A program made the position numbers and the translations under genes. 7,998 nt of DNA, taken from assembly GCA_003487525.1 (NCBI GenBank), contig DNDT01000034.1, positions 2,660-10,657 on the forward strand, in the 5' to 3' direction. Source of the stretch: Flavobacteriales bacterium (GTDB lineage: Bacteria; Bacteroidota; Bacteroidia; Flavobacteriales_E; Vicingaceae). The notes beneath the pieces are model-generated. The model was not told where the DNA came from, made no database searches, and saw only the letters and a list, made by a program, of their open reading frames with translations. Below, piece after piece: positions 1-7,468 of this stretch (its first letter is position 1; each line of letters opens with the position of its first letter).

Positions 1-822
1 AACATAAACAGCTACCATTAAGGGTACTATTTTATCCGTTACCCTTGCAATGCTTTTTATTCCGCCAATGATTATCAAACCAACCGTCAATGCCATTATC
101 ACGCCAAATACCCATCGGTAATCGGCCAGAAAGCTCGAATCTCCTCCTGTGACGGCAACAAGCTGTTGTGTGGCTTGATTTATCTGAACCATGTTTCCTC
201 CTCCAAATGATCCACCAATACATGCAACTGCGAACAATGCCGCCAGTACCTTTCCCATTTTACCGAACCCTCTTTTTGCCAGACCTTTCGACAAATAGTA
301 CATCGGGCCACCTGAGACCGATCCGTCCGGGTTTTCATTCCGGTATTTTAAACCAAGGGTACATTCAACAAATTTGGTCGACATACCCAACAATCCGGCA
401 ATAATCATCCAGAACGTCGCTCCGGGTCCTCCAAGGGAAACGGCCAATGCCACCCCTGCAATATTTCCAACTCCAACCGTACCGGAAAGAGCCGCGGTCA
501 ATGCCTGAAAATGAGAAACCTCGCCTGAATCATCCGGATTATCGAATCTGCCCCGAACCACGTCGAGGGCATGACCAAAGGCGGTGATGTTCACGAACCT
601 CATCCAAAAAGTAAAAATAAATGCCCCTGCAATAAGCCAAATCAATACAAATGGGATATCATCACCTCCAATGTGCACCGTAAAGAAAATCACCGCTTCT
701 ATTGCTTCTGTTATTGGCTCAAAAAAGGAATTGATTTTATCGTCAAGACTTGTAAACAATGACTCGGCCATGGAAAACATAGGAAATAAAAATGCACTTA
801 GGTAAAGAAATATTTTTTTCAT
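1..822 (-). CDS. AGCS-family sodium:alanine/glycine symporter, N-terminal part (3' end outside window)
   Basis: This is the first 274 codons of an inner-membrane sodium-coupled transporter for small neutral amino acids. It is open from the ATG at 822 to the window edge with no stop; complete family members have roughly 450-550 residues, so about half is present. The best marker is the family signature around residues 111-123 ([13 protein letters not shown]), followed by GGPGATFW near 131-138, [13 protein letters not shown] near 149-161 and SGGPMYYL near 170-177. Several hydrophobic segments fit membrane helices. The first 19 or so residues ([19 protein letters not shown]) look like a cleavable signal peptide ending SMA, an N-terminal extension I recall in Bacteroidota members. 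The 76-base gap before it holds a good promoter, so the gene is probably transcribed separately from the channel gene upstream. The family is clear; which amino acid it carries cannot be read from sequence. Confidence 0.93.
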   Translation of the reverse strand, partial: MKKIFLYLSAFLFPMFSMAESLFTSLDDKINSFFEPITEAIEAVIFFTVHIGGDDIPFVLIWLIAGAFIFTFWMRFVNITAFGHALDVVRGRFDNPDDSGEVSHFQALTAALSGTVGVGNIAGVALAVSLGGPGATFWMIIAGLLGMSTKFVECTLGLKYRNENPDGSVSGGPMYYLSKGLAKRGFGKMGKVLAALFAVACIGGSFGGGNMVQINQATQQLVAVTGGDSSFLADYRWVFGVIMALTVGLIIIGGIKSIARVTDKIVPLMVAVYV

Positions 823-848
823 AGGAGAGGTGAGATTTGCAATACGGC

Positions 849-878
849 CAAATATATAGAATTATGATAACCGTGCAA
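849..878 (-). promoter_or_regulatory. Bacteroidota-type sigma-ABfr promoter for the AGCS symporter gene
   Basis: On the minus strand a TTG (878-876) and TATATTTG (856-849) are separated by exactly 19 bases. The second element matches the Bacteroidota -7 consensus TAnnTTTG at every fixed position, and the spacing is within the known range for the -33 element. The predicted transcript would start near 843-845, leaving a leader of about 20 bases before the ATG at 822. It lies wholly in the gap between the channel stop and the symporter start. No transcription data are available, so the start point is inferred. Confidence 0.6.
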
Positions 879-898
879 GGAGAATATAAATCTCTAAC

Positions 899-1903
899 CT
901 ACAAGGACGAAATTTGTTCAGGTGTCCCCAGAACAAACAATTTGGATCCGGGTTTCAATTTGGTATCGTTCGATGGATTTATTACGTATTCCCCATTTTC
1001 GGACTTCATGCCGATAATGGTCACACCTGCTTTCTTCATACCCCTGAGTTCCATAATGGTGTGAACAGAATCATCATGGGCAAGATCCCGGCAAAGGACT
1101 TCCTTCAGTACCGGCTCCTCGGGGTTCTGCATGATAATCTGGTCGAAAAATTCAATGACATCCGGTTTTATGATCATGGAAGCCATTTGGGCTCCTCCGA
1201 TAACATGTGGCATGATGACATTATTGGCTCCGGCCAGCTTCAATTTGCGGTAGTTGGATTCAAGTGCCGCTTTCGATATGATGATCAGGTCTTTGTTGAG
1301 TTCCCTGGCAGTCAGCACTGTCAAAAGATTGTCCGCGTCATATGGAAGAGTTGAAATCAGGGCACGAGCTTTTTTTATATTGGCTTTCAGAAGTACCTCG
1401 TCCTCTCTGGCATCACCATCAATGAAAAGTATATCATTCTTTTCAACCAGTTCCATCGATATTTCCTTCTCATTTTCAATGACAACAAAAGGTGTCTTGT
1501 GGGCTATGAATTCTTGTACGGCACGGCGTCCGTTTCTACCGAATCCACAAACGATTACATGGTCTTTTAAATTTCCGATTGTTTTTTCCAATTTCCTCTC
1601 TTTATAATACCGCCTAAATTCACCGTTCAGAACATATGACGAAATTGCCCCGATCGCATAGGCGAAAATACCAAAACTAGTTATGATAAGAAAAGCGGTA
1701 AAAAATCTTCCCCCGTCGGATAATTGGTGCACCTCATTAAAACCAACCGTTGAAATGGTAATGATGGTCATATAAAATGAATCGAAGAATGAGAATCCTT
1801 CTATATTCATATAACCCACCACACCAACCAATAAAACAGTTGGCAAGGCCAGAAGTGCGATGTTAATTCTGGAAAACCGTCTGAACGACCACCTGAACAT
1901 CAT
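899..1903 (-). CDS. Two-transmembrane potassium channel subunit with RCK (TrkA-N/TrkA-C) domain
   Basis: The product is a predicted inner-membrane K+ channel subunit of 334 residues that would assemble as a tetramer. In order it has a first membrane helix (about residues 13-34), a pore helix (about 40-51), the filter TVGFN (52-56), a second helix (about 66-92), and a cytoplasmic RCK_N Rossmann domain with nucleotide-binding GFGRNG at 120-125. The acidic E143 near the end of the second strand and SKAALE at 210-215 also fit RCK_N. A shorter RCK_C/TrkA-C domain occupies about 265-334 and ends in LFVLGTPEQI, a usual close for the fold. The start is placed at ATG 1903, two bases after the stop of the PspC-like gene; a TTG at 1918 would add five residues and overlap that gene. 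The stop is TAG. The filter is odd: the last glycine of the classic TVGYG is Asn. Such channels are gated by nucleotides or ions bound to RCK; the ligand here is unknown. Confidence 0.92.
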   Translation of the reverse strand: MMFRWSFRRFSRINIALLALPTVLLVGVVGYMNIEGFSFFDSFYMTIITISTVGFNEVHQLSDGGRFFTAFLIITSFGIFAYAIGAISSYVLNGEFRRYYKERKLEKTIGNLKDHVIVCGFGRNGRRAVQEFIAHKTPFVVIENEKEISMELVEKNDILFIDGDAREDEVLLKANIKKARALISTLPYDADNLLTVLTARELNKDLIIISKAALESNYRKLKLAGANNVIMPHVIGGAQMASMIIKPDVIEFFDQIIMQNPEEPVLKEVLCRDLAHDDSVHTIMELRGMKKAGVTIIGMKSENGEYVINPSNDTKLKPGSKLFVLGTPEQISSL

Positions 1904-1905
1904 GC

Positions 1906-2124
1906 TCAGAGATCCCAAATGGTTGATCGACGGGCTTTAAACTGATCTTTCTGTTCCAGAAGGAATGCCAGTATAAGGTAGATGATAACAGGCGATCCAA
2001 ATGTCAAGAACGAAGCATATATGAAGAACAACCGGATCTTTGAGGTTTTAATACCAATTTTCTTTCCGATGTACTCACATACACCAAATACCCTCTTTTC
2101 AACAATGGACTGAAACTTTTCCAT
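1906..2124 (-). CDS. Small PspC-domain membrane protein
   Basis: This 72-residue protein is almost entirely one PspC domain. The soluble part around residues 8-30 (KRVFGVCEYIGKKIGIKTSK) resembles the PspC core, where GVCxGLAEYLGI is usual. It is followed by R31 and a hydrophobic stretch at about 32-56 that fits one long or two short membrane segments. The tail is short and basic (KDQFKARR), which would favour a cytoplasmic C-terminus. In Proteobacteria PspC senses envelope stress and relays it to PspA; small stand-alone PspC proteins in Bacteroidota are common but mostly uncharacterised, so the psp role should not be assumed. The gene ends two bases before the likely start of the potassium channel gene, so the two are almost certainly co-transcribed and translationally coupled. 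The ATG at 2124 is preceded by a 132-base gap. Confidence 0.85.
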   Translation of the reverse strand: MEKFQSIVEKRVFGVCEYIGKKIGIKTSKIRLFFIYASFLTFGSPVIIYLILAFLLEQKDQFKARRSTIWDL

Positions 2125-2256
2125 AATCAGTTAATTACCTGAGCTTTCTACGTGCAAATTAAACATTTTTTAAGCTAACATGTAATTTCGGATGCCCAGA
2201 AAATACGTTTCACTCTCCCGGGTTAATGGGACAGGAAGTGTTTTAAGGCCTATTGG

Positions 2257-3090
2257 TTAAATTAAATTCCTGGATGAAAGTTCCCTTTTCATAGCCTCTT
2301 GAACCTCTTTGGCCGCTTTGCCTGCCTGTACTCCAAAGTCATGTCCGTGGCCCGAATAGATGATTGCCCGTGAGCTGTTCACAAGTAATCCGATTTCTTC
2401 ATTAAGACCGTATCTGCACAGTTCACCCAGGTCACCGCCCTGAGCACCGATACCCGGTACGAGCAGAAAGTGTTTGGGAACAATTTTCCGAATCTTTTCA
2501 AAATAGGACCCCTTGGTAGCCCCAACAACAAACATGGTATTTTCAGCACTACCCCAGGAGGATACTTTTTCCAGCACTTGTTCATACAAGGCCCTGGTCT
2601 GACTTGCGTTTTCCGTAATGGAAGAAAACTGAAAATCATCAGCACCCTCATTCGATGTCAGCGCCAGTACAATGGCCCATTTATCCTTAAAATGCAGAAA
2701 CGGACCAATGGAGTCCCTGCCCATGTATGGTGAGAGGGTAATGGCATCCGCATTGATGGTTTCAAAGAAAGCCTTCGCATACATCGAGGATGTATTTCCG
2801 ATGTCACCTCTTTTCGCATCGGCAATGACAAAATGTTCGTCTGAAATGTAGTCGATTGTTTTCATCATAGACTCAATTCCCTTGACTCCGAGGTATTCGT
2901 AAAACGCTGTGTTGAGTTTGTATGACACACAGTAGTCCCGCGTGTGATCGATGATCTCCTTGTTAAAAGCAAAAACCGGATCGGGTTCGCTGAGCAAATG
3001 AGAGGGAATCTTTTGCAGATCCGTATCCAGCCCCACACATAAAAAAGAAGCCTTTTTCTTTATCTGATCTATGATTTCCGCCTTCTTCAT
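2257..3090 (-). CDS. pyrF: Orotidine 5'-phosphate decarboxylase (type 2 family)
   Basis: The enzyme decarboxylates OMP to UMP, the last step of de novo pyrimidine synthesis, in the cytoplasm. The 277-residue protein is longer than the E. coli type (about 245) and matches the longer type 2 group. The catalytic block is visible as [11 protein letters not shown] at about 90-100, with the lysine at 93 and aspartates at 91 and 96 forming the conserved DxKxxD set. Other landmarks are FLCVGLDTD (16-24) at the first barrel strand, KLNTAFYE (58-65), TLSPYMG in the phosphate-side loop region, [10 protein letters not shown] and the closing [10 protein letters not shown]. Its ATG overlaps the TGA of prfA by 4 bases (ATGA), so translation is probably coupled. 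No recognisable terminator follows it. All expected residues are present and nothing is broken. Confidence 0.96.
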   Translation of the reverse strand: MKKAEIIDQIKKKASFLCVGLDTDLQKIPSHLLSEPDPVFAFNKEIIDHTRDYCVSYKLNTAFYEYLGVKGIESMMKTIDYISDEHFVIADAKRGDIGNTSSMYAKAFFETINADAITLSPYMGRDSIGPFLHFKDKWAIVLALTSNEGADDFQFSSITENASQTRALYEQVLEKVSSWGSAENTMFVVGATKGSYFEKIRKIVPKHFLLVPGIGAQGGDLGELCRYGLNEEIGLLVNSSRAIIYSGHGHDFGVQAGKAAKEVQEAMKRELSSRNLI

Positions 3091-4169
3091 AATCGAATGC
3101 CCTCCTTCATTTTCTCTGCATTTTCGGCAACCTGAAGCGCGTCAATGATTTCTGAAATGTCCCCGTTCATGATGTTGGACAAATTGTAAAGGGTGAGTCC
3201 GATTCGGTGGTCGGTAACCCTTCCCTGCGGAAAATTGTAGGTTCTGATTTTCGCCGACCGATCTCCCGTGCTCACCATGGTTTTTCTTTTGCTGGATATT
3301 TCTTCCAGGTGTTTTTGCAACTCCATCTCATAGATTCTGGACCTCAGAACGCTCAGCGCCTTGTCGTAATTTTTCAATTTTGACTTCTGATCCTGACATT
3401 GAGCAACGATGCCTGTTGGAATGTGGGTAAGCCGGATGGCCGAATACGTCGTATTGACCGACTGTCCTCCCGGACCACTGGAACAATATGAATCCACCCT
3501 TAAGTCAGACTCTTTTACCTCGACATCAAATTCTTCAGCCTCGGGAAGCACAACCACCGATGCAGCAGATGTGTGAACCCTGCCCTGTGTTTCGGTTTGA
3601 GGAACACGCTGCACCCTGTGTACACCGGACTCATACTTCATCACACCGTAGGCGTTTCGTCCAATAATATTGAATATGATTTCTTTATATCCACCTGCGG
3701 TTCCTTCGGTTTGATCGACAGGTTCGATTTTCCAATTTTTTGTCTCACAAAACTTGACATACATTCTGTACAAGTCACCTGCAAAAATACTCGCTTCATC
3801 TCCCCCGGTACCTCCTCTGATCTCAACCACGCAGTTTTTTGCATCTTCCGGATCCTGAGGAATCAGCAGAATTTTTATTTTTTCCTCGATGGCACTCCTG
3901 CGTTCAGTTAGTTCTTCCAGTTCCAACTTGGCCATTTCCCTGAATTCTTCGTCTTTTTCTTCCTGAAGGATGCGTTTTGAAGACGCCTGATTGTCCAAAA
4001 TACTCTTGTATTCGTAGTACACTTCCATCATCTCTTCAAGGTCTTTATACTCCTTGTTGAGTTTGACATACCGACTCATATCGGCCAGAATTTCAGGGTC
4101 CGTGATCAACGTTGTGACGTTATCAAACCGAATCTTTATCTCCTCTAATTTGGAAAGTAAGTCACTCAT
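3087..4169 (-). CDS. prfA: Peptide chain release factor 1
   Basis: RF1 enters the ribosomal A site at UAA and UAG and triggers release of the finished peptide. The 360-residue length is exactly that of typical RF1. The peptidyl-transferase motif is [12 protein letters not shown] with GGQ at 234-236. The codon-reading tripeptide is PQT at 190-192 (within [14 protein letters not shown]), a PxT form that identifies RF1 rather than RF2, which has SPF. The N-terminal third is helical and charged, as expected for domain 1, and the GGTGGDEA block lies at 119-126. There is no internal frameshift site; that feature belongs to RF2. The gene overlaps purM upstream by 8 bases and pyrF downstream by 4. 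An apparently intact RF1 implies that UAG is read as a stop in this organism, which matters for the amber codon in the PorE-like gene nearby. Confidence 0.97.
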   Translation of the reverse strand: MSDLLSKLEEIKIRFDNVTTLITDPEILADMSRYVKLNKEYKDLEEMMEVYYEYKSILDNQASSKRILQEEKDEEFREMAKLELEELTERRSAIEEKIKILLIPQDPEDAKNCVVEIRGGTGGDEASIFAGDLYRMYVKFCETKNWKIEPVDQTEGTAGGYKEIIFNIIGRNAYGVMKYESGVHRVQRVPQTETQGRVHTSAASVVVLPEAEEFDVEVKESDLRVDSYCSSGPGGQSVNTTYSAIRLTHIPTGIVAQCQDQKSKLKNYDKALSVLRSRIYEMELQKHLEEISSKRKTMVSTGDRSAKIRTYNFPQGRVTDHRIGLTLYNLSNIMNGDISEIIDALQVAENAEKMKEGIRL

Positions 4170-5343
4170 GGCTTCCGTAGGTGAAATTTCCCTTTTCCGA
4201 TTGAATACTCAATTTTTTACCGTTCCCGCTCTCCACATGACCTATGATTCTGGCGTCAACACCAAACGAACGGCTGATTTCGATGAGCTTGCCGGAGATC
4301 TCTTCAGGCACGTACAGCTCCATTCGATGCCCCATGTTAAAGACCTGGTACATTTCTTTCCAGTCCGTTCCTGACTCCTGTTGAATCAAGTTGAACAATA
4401 CGGGAGTCGGAAACAAATTGTTCTTTACGATGTGTATTCCCTCACCCGCAAAATGCAGAACCTTGGTTTGACCACCACCACTGCAGTGCACAATGCCGTT
4501 GATTGACTTTCCATGAGCATCAATCATCTTTTTAATGATCGGCGCGTAGGTTCTTGTCGGTGACAGTACGAGTTTTCCGGCATCCAATTCCACTCCGTCA
4601 ACATGATCCGTCAGCGACTTGCTTCCACTGTACACCAGATCCTTGTCAGTCGAAGGATCGAATGTTTCGGGAAACTTCACGGCAATGTTGTTATTGAATA
4701 CATCGTGTCTTGCGGAAGTAAGGCCATTGCTGCCCATTCCGCCATTGTACAATTTTTCATATACCGCCTTACCGTCACTGGCCAATCCGACAATTACATC
4801 ACCGGGTTTAATGTCGACAGAAATTACATCGCTGCGTTTCATGCGCGCCACAACGGTTGAATCGACAATAATGGTCCGAACCAGATCTCCCACATCGGCC
4901 GTTTCTCCACCGGTGCTGTATATTTCAATGCCCATTGAACGCAGATCCGAAAGCAATTCTTCTGTACCATTTATGATGGCACTTAAAACCTCGGCCGGAA
5001 TCAGTTTTTTATTGCGGCCTATGGTCGAAGACAAAAGAATATTGCTTGTGGCGCCGACACAGATAAGATCATCCAGATTCATTACGAGGGCATCCTGAGC
5101 AATCCCTTTCCAAACACTCAAATCGCCGGTTTCCTTCCAGTATGCGTAAGCCAGTGAGGACTTGGTTCCGGCCCCATCGGCGTGCATAACCACACAATGG
5201 TCCGGATCACCGGTCAGGTAATCTTCGACGACTTTACAAAACGCATTCGGGAAAAGTCCTTTATCCGTGTTTTTAATGGCGGAATGGACGTCCTCTTTTG
5301 AGGCAGAAACGCCTCTTTTATTGTACCGTTCGGAAATATTCAT
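4162..5343 (-). CDS. purM: Phosphoribosylformylglycinamidine cyclo-ligase (AIR synthetase), Bacteroidota long form
   Basis: PurM uses ATP to close FGAM into aminoimidazole ribonucleotide, the fifth step of de novo purine synthesis, in the cytoplasm. The protein has 393 residues, longer than the approximately 345 of E. coli, which fits the divergent form found in Bacteroidota that is sometimes annotated only as AIR synthase-related. Landmarks are [14 protein letters not shown] (7-20), DGAGTK (56-61, the usual DGVGTK), [11 protein letters not shown] (88-98), [10 protein letters not shown] (145-154) and [14 protein letters not shown] (201-214). The C-terminal domain has [18 protein letters not shown], the conserved glycine/methionine region near the active site. 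It starts 44 bases after the envelope protein gene, with no good promoter in the gap, and its TGA overlaps the start of prfA by 8 bases. The Pur assignment is firm; PurL and other PurM-fold proteins are excluded by length and motifs. Confidence 0.95.
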   Translation of the reverse strand: MNISERYNKRGVSASKEDVHSAIKNTDKGLFPNAFCKVVEDYLTGDPDHCVVMHADGAGTKSSLAYAYWKETGDLSVWKGIAQDALVMNLDDLICVGATSNILLSSTIGRNKKLIPAEVLSAIINGTEELLSDLRSMGIEIYSTGGETADVGDLVRTIIVDSTVVARMKRSDVISVDIKPGDVIVGLASDGKAVYEKLYNGGMGSNGLTSARHDVFNNNIAVKFPETFDPSTDKDLVYSGSKSLTDHVDGVELDAGKLVLSPTRTYAPIIKKMIDAHGKSINGIVHCSGGGQTKVLHFAGEGIHIVKNNLFPTPVLFNLIQQESGTDWKEMYQVFNMGHRMELYVPEEISGKLIEISRSFGVDARIIGHVESGNGKKLSIQSEKGNFTYGSHE

Positions 5344-5387
5344 GGCTCACGACAACCAGTGCCGCGCTTTTATTGAATGAACAAAAG

Positions 5388-7334
5388 TTATTTAGGGACA
5401 AAGTTATCTCCAATCACACTAAATTCAACCCTTCTGTTTTTTTGGTGGGCCGCTTCCTTTAATTCGGGTGTAGAAAGTTTGGCGATTTCCGCATCCGAAA
5501 TTTTAAGTCGGGACTCTCCATATCCAATGGCCGTCATCCTCGCAGGATCAATTCCTTTTTCAATCATGTAATTCACACAAGACTGGGCCCGTTTCTGAGA
5601 TAATTCCTGATTTCGCTTGTCCGTATCCCTGGAGTCGGTGTGTGCAGCCAGTTCAATAATAATCGTCGGGTTATCTATTAATATATCATACAGGAAGTTC
5701 AGTGAATCCTTTGATTGTGGCAGCAGATCCCATTTTGCAAGATCAAACAGAATTTCCGGAAGCTTGATAGGCTTATCAACAGGAACCAATTTGTAGACAT
5801 GGTAAAACACCTTTGACTCCTCTTCACCAACGGTTGTTTCGTTTCCTTTTGCATTCAGGTACTCCGGTGCACTGACAAGCACCGTGTATGAGGTATTTTC
5901 ATTGATGTACCTGGCCGAACCCATGTCGGCAAATTTAAATTCCCCTTTATCGTCCGTTGTAACTTCAGCGGTTGATCCATCGGTACCTTTTAACTGAACA
6001 GTGGCACCCTGAATAGGTTTTTCCGTTTCCTTATTGGTCACAACACCTTCAAGCGCAAATACAAGCGGAGGCATAAAAAATTCCCAGATATCCGTTTCAC
6101 CGACTCCTCCGTCTCGATCAGAAGATAAATACCCGCGATTCTTGTTTCCGTCGTATACAATTCCGAAGTCATTTGCCGATGAGTTTATCGGTGACTGCAG
6201 ATTTTCCGGATTTCCCCATTTGTTTTCCCCGATTGATTCTGCAGAGAAAATGTCAAGTCCGCCCATACCGATGTGACCTGTCGAGGCAAAATACAAGGTT
6301 CCGTTTGCGTTGATGTAAGGAAACAATTCATGACCTTCCGTGTTAATGCCTGAACCGAGGTTAATTGGTTCCGACCAAACGCCCTTGCCTTTATTGATTA
6401 TGTACCAAAGGTCTTTACCGCCATATCCACCCGGCATGTCAGAGGCAAATATCAAGGTTTTGTCATCCGAGGTAATGGCCGGCTGCCCAACGGTGTTGGT
6501 ATCGGCTGTTATCGGTATCAGTTCCGGCTCGCCCCAGTTCTGTCCTGATTTCTTTGACCAGTATATCTGACAACCAAATACACCGTCCTTTCCATATGGA
6601 CACCTGGTAAAATAAATGGTATTCAGTTTTTCGTTTATGCAAGCCGAGCCTTCACTTTCAATGGTATTAATGGTTTCACTGATGATTTTCGGTTCACTCC
6701 ATTTTCCTTTTCGATCCCTGGTGGTTTCATAAAGATCCGGCATGCTTTGTCCTGTTCTCTCGTGTGTGAGATTACCGGTAGAACCTTCTCTGGACGAAGT
6801 AAATATCAACACGTCATTCTTCTTGTCCACGAACAGCGGTGAAAAGTCATCGTATTCCGAATTGATGATGGGTGCATTCTCTACTTCGAATCGGGTTGGA
6901 TTTTTAAGCCATTCCTGCGTAAGTTCAACCGACTTCAGACCATCCTTTCCTCTTTTGTCACTTGGATTCTTTTCAAGGTATCGCTTATATTCATCGGCAG
7001 CTTCGTCGTATTTCTGGTTGAATTTTTTTGATTCGGCAAGGTAGAGAATGGCGATCGGATCGGTATAAGAGGCTTTTACCGCCTTCGAATACCAGACTTC
7101 TGCCTATTTTGTGTTATCCGCCAGTCTGTAACATTCAGCAATTTGAAAGATTACATAAGCTTTATCACTTTTTTCCTTGGTCTGTGTATAGGCTTTTTTA
7201 TAAATGTCAATGGCTTCATAGTACCTTTCCTGCGCAAAAACGTTGTTTGCTTCGACCAAATAATCAGTTTGAGCATTGGCAGACATAGCCAACAGAATAA
7301 ACATCAGTGTAATAAAACTCTTGAAAATCCTCAT
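5388..7334 (-). pseudogene. PorE-like secreted TPR / PD40-propeller / CRD / OmpA-domain protein, interrupted by one in-frame TAG
   Basis: Reading from ATG 7334 to TAA 5390-5388 gives 648 codons in one frame, with codon 77 a TAG. A signal peptide occupies about residues 1-22 (LLAMSANA then Q), with no lipobox cysteine, so the product should be periplasmic rather than a lipoprotein. TPR-like helices follow (about 23-140), with PD40/WD40-type propeller repeats at about 156-420 (repeated motifs such as LIFASDMPGGYGGKDLWY). A carboxypeptidase-regulatory beta fold lies at about 427-520 (EGVVTNKETEKPIQGATV). The OmpA C-terminal peptidoglycan-binding domain covers about 525-643, with HTDSR (D567) and LSQKRAQ (R582) at the two diaminopimelate-contact positions. 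This is the architecture of PorE, a type IX secretion component, but Bacteroidota carry several paralogues, so a T9SS role is only possible. Apart from the TAG there is no frameshift or decay. No ATG, GTG or TTG restart occurs before the GTG at 6830, inside the propeller, so restart would give an unexported fragment of about 480 residues. Confidence 0.85.
7104..7106 (-). other. In-frame amber codon inside the TPR region of the PorE-like gene
   Basis: The minus-strand context is GAT AAC ACA AAA TAG GCA GAA GTC TGG. The peptide reads AECYRLADNTK, stop, AEVWYSKAV, which is a continuous TPR helix pair if one residue replaces the stop. CAG (Gln) differs from TAG by a single C-to-T change, and Gln or Lys would fit the helix at this point, but the original residue is inferred. 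If the stop is honoured, the product is a 76-residue secreted fragment with about one TPR. Base and frame were checked codon by codon on both sides. Confidence 0.9.
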
Positions 7335-7421
7335 AATCAATGTTATAAATAGGGCGTGCTTTGAGCGGCTGCTAATGTAATCAAACTTTTTTAAATATTC
7401 AAAGCCATAAATCACCGACAA

Positions 7422-7442
7422 AGGACTCTATGTTATAGTCCT
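7422..7442 (-). terminator. Hairpin downstream of glnN, possible weak terminator
   Basis: On the minus strand AGGACT (7442-7437) pairs perfectly with AGTCCT (7427-7422). After one A/G mismatch, two more pairs close a three-base ACA loop. It lies 27 bases past the glnN stop and is followed by TTTGTC rather than a proper T-run, so intrinsic termination would be weak. It sits between glnN and the PorE-like gene; no other hairpin was noticed in this 134-base gap. It may equally be an mRNA 3'-end stabiliser. Confidence 0.4.
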
Positions 7443-7468
7443 GACAAGGCTTTGCGATTATTATCAAT

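Noticed and set aside
32..223. 63-residue minus-strand reading frame inside the symporter
   Set aside because: It lies in a different frame from the clear AGCS coding sequence and shows no recognisable domain.
1904..1918. TTG start at 1918 for the potassium channel
   Set aside because: It would overlap the PspC-like gene by 13 bases and use a rare start, while an ATG at 1903 sits directly after that gene's stop.
2155..2162. TTAATTTG on the minus strand as a -7 element for the PspC-like gene
   Set aside because: It has one mismatch to TAnnTTTG and no TTG or TTTG at the right distance upstream, so it is not strong enough to list although the 132-base gap probably does hold a promoter.
2206..2236. 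Possible hairpin after pyrF (TCCC...GGGA around 2216-2231)
   Set aside because: The stem is only four pairs with an eight-base loop and no T-run on the minus strand, too weak to call a terminator.
4619..5098. 159-residue plus-strand reading frame opposite purM, and similar plus-strand frames opposite the other genes
   Set aside because: These are antisense shadows of strongly conserved minus-strand genes, with no recognisable domain, signal or start context.
5388..6830. Separate 480-residue gene starting at 6830
   Set aside because: The first codon is GTG, an internal Val within a PD40 repeat (LFVDKKNDV). The frame is open and homologous back to the TAG at 7104, so this is the tail of the interrupted gene.
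7335..7420. Promoter for the PorE-like gene
   Set aside because: Several TTTG motifs occur, but no pair has the 17-23 base spacing with a good TAnnTTTG.
7335..7421. In-frame upstream extension of the PorE-like protein starting at 7421 (29 extra residues)
   Set aside because: The extension (MSVIYGFEYLKKFDY...) would bury the signal peptide that begins at the Met at 7334. That Met is followed by a normal basic-hydrophobic-ANA leader.
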